From NCBI RefSeq assembly GCF_947654165.1, contig NZ_CANTKB010000012.1, positions 36,174 through 100,173 of the forward strand: a stretch of DNA of 64,000 nt, written 5' to 3'. The stretch's first letter is position 1, and each line of letters begins with the position of its first letter. The stretch comes from an uncultured Blautia sp. (lineage in GTDB: Bacteria; Bacillota; Clostridia; Lachnospirales; Lachnospiraceae). Position numbers and translations under genes: made by a program. The notes below the pieces were generated by a model that was not told the DNA's origin, ran no database searches, and saw only the letters and a program-made list of their open reading frames with translations. Below, one piece after another: positions 62,839-64,000 of the stretch.

Positions 62839-63471
62839 ATGCTAGAGGAACAGTATAAGGCAAAATGTCCCGGACATATTTTGATGGCGGATACGGCATT
62901 TTTTGAAGCAGATGAAAAGCAAAAGAAAAAATATGCAGTGATCGATCTAAAACCTCCGGCGGGATTTCAAATGGGAATCGTATTAGAAAGACTCACATCT
63001 TTAAATGAGGAGATCACTCCTCCGCATTCCATCCAGCTGTATTTTACACCGGAACAATATCTGGATCGCTGTCTGGAGTATGAGGATGTTCCCTGGCAGG
63101 ATTTGCAAGCACATTACGAAATCCTTGATCTTACCAATTATCGGATTCTTGTTGATGGAAGGCAGGAAACTGTAGAAACGGGAGCATACAAGATTTGGGG
63201 TGAATGTATCGAATTTTACAGCTGTGACGGGGGTGCTGAGAAAACGGAGGCAGTGTACCTTACGGTCGGGGTACCGGAGCAGAAAGCATTTCAAAGGATG
63301 CGGAGGATGATCTATTCGCTGTTTGAAGAAGTGCGGATCTGGAAAAAGGAAAGGGAAAATATAGATGAAATATCTGAGATGCTGTCCATAAAAAAATGGG
63401 AAAGGCAGAAGAAAAAGAACAGCCCCGGACAGACGAAAAGAAAAATACAGCGGAACGAGGATTGCCGCTGA
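62839..63471 (+). CDS. Hypothetical protein associated with the recombinase trio
   Basis: 210 aa from ATG 62839 (AAGGAGG at 62821-62827, which overlaps the in-frame ATG at 62818). Soluble, acidic in the middle and very basic at the C-terminus (K-K-W-E-R-Q-K-K-K-N). Segments such as V-I-D-L-K-P-P-A-G-F-Q-M and I-Q-L-Y-F-T-P-E-Q-Y suggest a compact alpha/beta domain. No family recognised. Located between two 44-bp repeats downstream of the recombinases, so it may be a passenger or an accessory gene. Confidence 0.65.
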   Translation: MLEEQYKAKCPGHILMADTAFFEADEKQKKKYAVIDLKPPAGFQMGIVLERLTSLNEEITPPHSIQLYFTPEQYLDRCLEYEDVPWQDLQAHYEILDLTNYRILVDGRQETVETGAYKIWGECIEFYSCDGGAEKTEAVYLTVGVPEQKAFQRMRRMIYSLFEEVRIWKKERENIDEISEMLSIKKWERQKKKNSPGQTKRKIQRNEDCR

Positions 63472-63490
63472 ACAGAGGAAATCATGAATC

Positions 63491-63534
63491 AAGAGGTATG
63501 CGGTGGCACGCCTGTGGTTTAGTAGAAGATAAAG
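63491..63534 (+). repeat. 44-bp direct repeat, right copy
   Basis: Same orientation as 62726-62769 with six substitutions; several changes alter the hairpin on both arms (GGTATGC...GCACGCC keeps partial pairing). Confidence 0.75.
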
Positions 63535-63539
63535 AGTTG

Positions 63540-63577
63540 AAAGCGGGAACTGCCGGGAAGGGGAGTGTCCGCTTTTT
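63540..63577 (+). terminator. Terminator at the end of the recombinase module
   Basis: AAAGCGG pairs with CCGCTTTTT across a GC-rich loop. Confidence 0.5.
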
Positions 63578-63668
63578 AGGTAGTTTTAGGGACTTTTGGG
63601 AAAAGTGACACATTACACAAATGTGCATACCGTTAAAGCCTGTATTTTCAAGGCATAAAGGGGATGGG

Positions 63669-63944
63669 GTACAGATTACCGATGAGCCAACGGGAGCTTT
63701 GGACTCTCGTTCTTCAAGTATGCTACTTGCAATGCTTGAAGAATTGAATAAAAATCTTTCTGCTACAATCTTAATGGTAACGCATGATGCTTTTTCAGCA
63801 AGTTATTGCCAACGGATTCTGTTTATAAAAGATGGTATAATTTTCAATGAAATTCATCGTGCTAACAAATCACGAAAAGATTTTTTTGATGAAATTATCG
63901 AAGTTGTTTCAGTGCTTGGAGGTGAATCAAATGACCTCAGTTAA
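63669..63944 (+). pseudogene. ABC transporter ATPase (BceA-like), 3' fragment
   Basis: The frame begins within Walker B: I-T-D-E-P-T-G-A-L-D-S, then the switch region T-I-L-M-V-T-H-D and the family tail to a stop at 63944. Walker A and the signature are missing; upstream sequence belongs to the recombinase element. Resembles the ATPase of bacitracin/antimicrobial-peptide exporters. A short frame from ATG 63931, where the partner permease would start, stops after 11 codons. Confidence 0.75.
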
Positions 63945-64000
63945 GTTAACTCGTTGTGCTACTTGAAAATTGTACTGCCTGTTAGCTCAAAATTGCCCAA

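Overview
The window looks like chromosome of an anaerobic gut-type Firmicute, most probably a Lachnospiraceae member (Blautia/Ruminococcus-like; inference). Reasons: moderate-to-low GC, strong AGGAGG ribosome sites, a eukaryotic-type single-chain glycyl-tRNA synthetase, a glycolysis pair of diphosphate-dependent phosphofructokinase plus pyruvate phosphate dikinase, oxygen-sensitive Fe-S enzymes throughout, and mobile-element genes typical of that family. I see no tRNA, rRNA, CRISPR array or recognised riboswitch.

Layout. 1-5.2 kb: end of a peptide/nickel-type ABC importer operon (solute-binding protein, two permeases, two ATPases) followed by a DJ-1/PfpI protein without its cysteine nucleophile and a CsoR-family regulator. 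5.2-8.4 kb: a ROK repressor divergent from a mannitol/fructuronate dehydrogenase family enzyme. 8.7-20.3 kb: the centrepiece, a 13-gene co-directional operon: malate/lactate dehydrogenase, HdrB, HdrC, HdrA, MvhD/FlxD, FlxC-like, FlxB-like, FlxA-like, fumarate reductase iron-sulfur and flavoprotein subunits, two-subunit class I fumarase, and a small three-helix membrane protein, closed by a strong terminator. Read together it encodes oxaloacetate -> malate -> fumarate -> succinate next to a flavin-based electron-bifurcation (Flx-Hdr) module. I infer a soluble NADH-driven fumarate reductase that might also reduce ferredoxin; I know of no characterised example.

20.4-36.5 kb: mostly housekeeping (esterase, HAD phosphatase, M14 and M16 peptidases, phosphoribosyltransferase-fold protein, era, recO, MerR/MATE pair with a 19-bp-spacer promoter, glycyl-tRNA synthetase, CapA-like protein, PPi-phosphofructokinase), then ppdK to 39.3 kb. 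Two intergenic copies of a dispersed element with terminal inverted repeats and an internal array of roughly 53-nt hairpin units sit at 6.4-6.6 kb and 29.3-29.9 kb.

39.3-64 kb is accessory. Just after ppdK lie decayed integrative-conjugative-element remnants (small element protein, chimeric ParA, conjugative cell-wall hydrolase), an ISAs1-type transposase fragment, and then an intact galactoside operon (GH42 beta-galactosidase, lipoprotein binding protein, two permeases, AraC-type response regulator, sensor kinase) bracketed by a 100-bp direct repeat. Beyond it come a sugar-symporter fragment, an element-type sigma factor, a large imperfect inverted repeat, a DUF3846-like protein, a DinG-like helicase, and a trio of tyrosine recombinases plus a TnpC-like protein (recombinase-in-trio/Tn554-like). 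The third recombinase is split by an IS630-family insertion. The window ends in a broken ABC-transporter ATPase gene.
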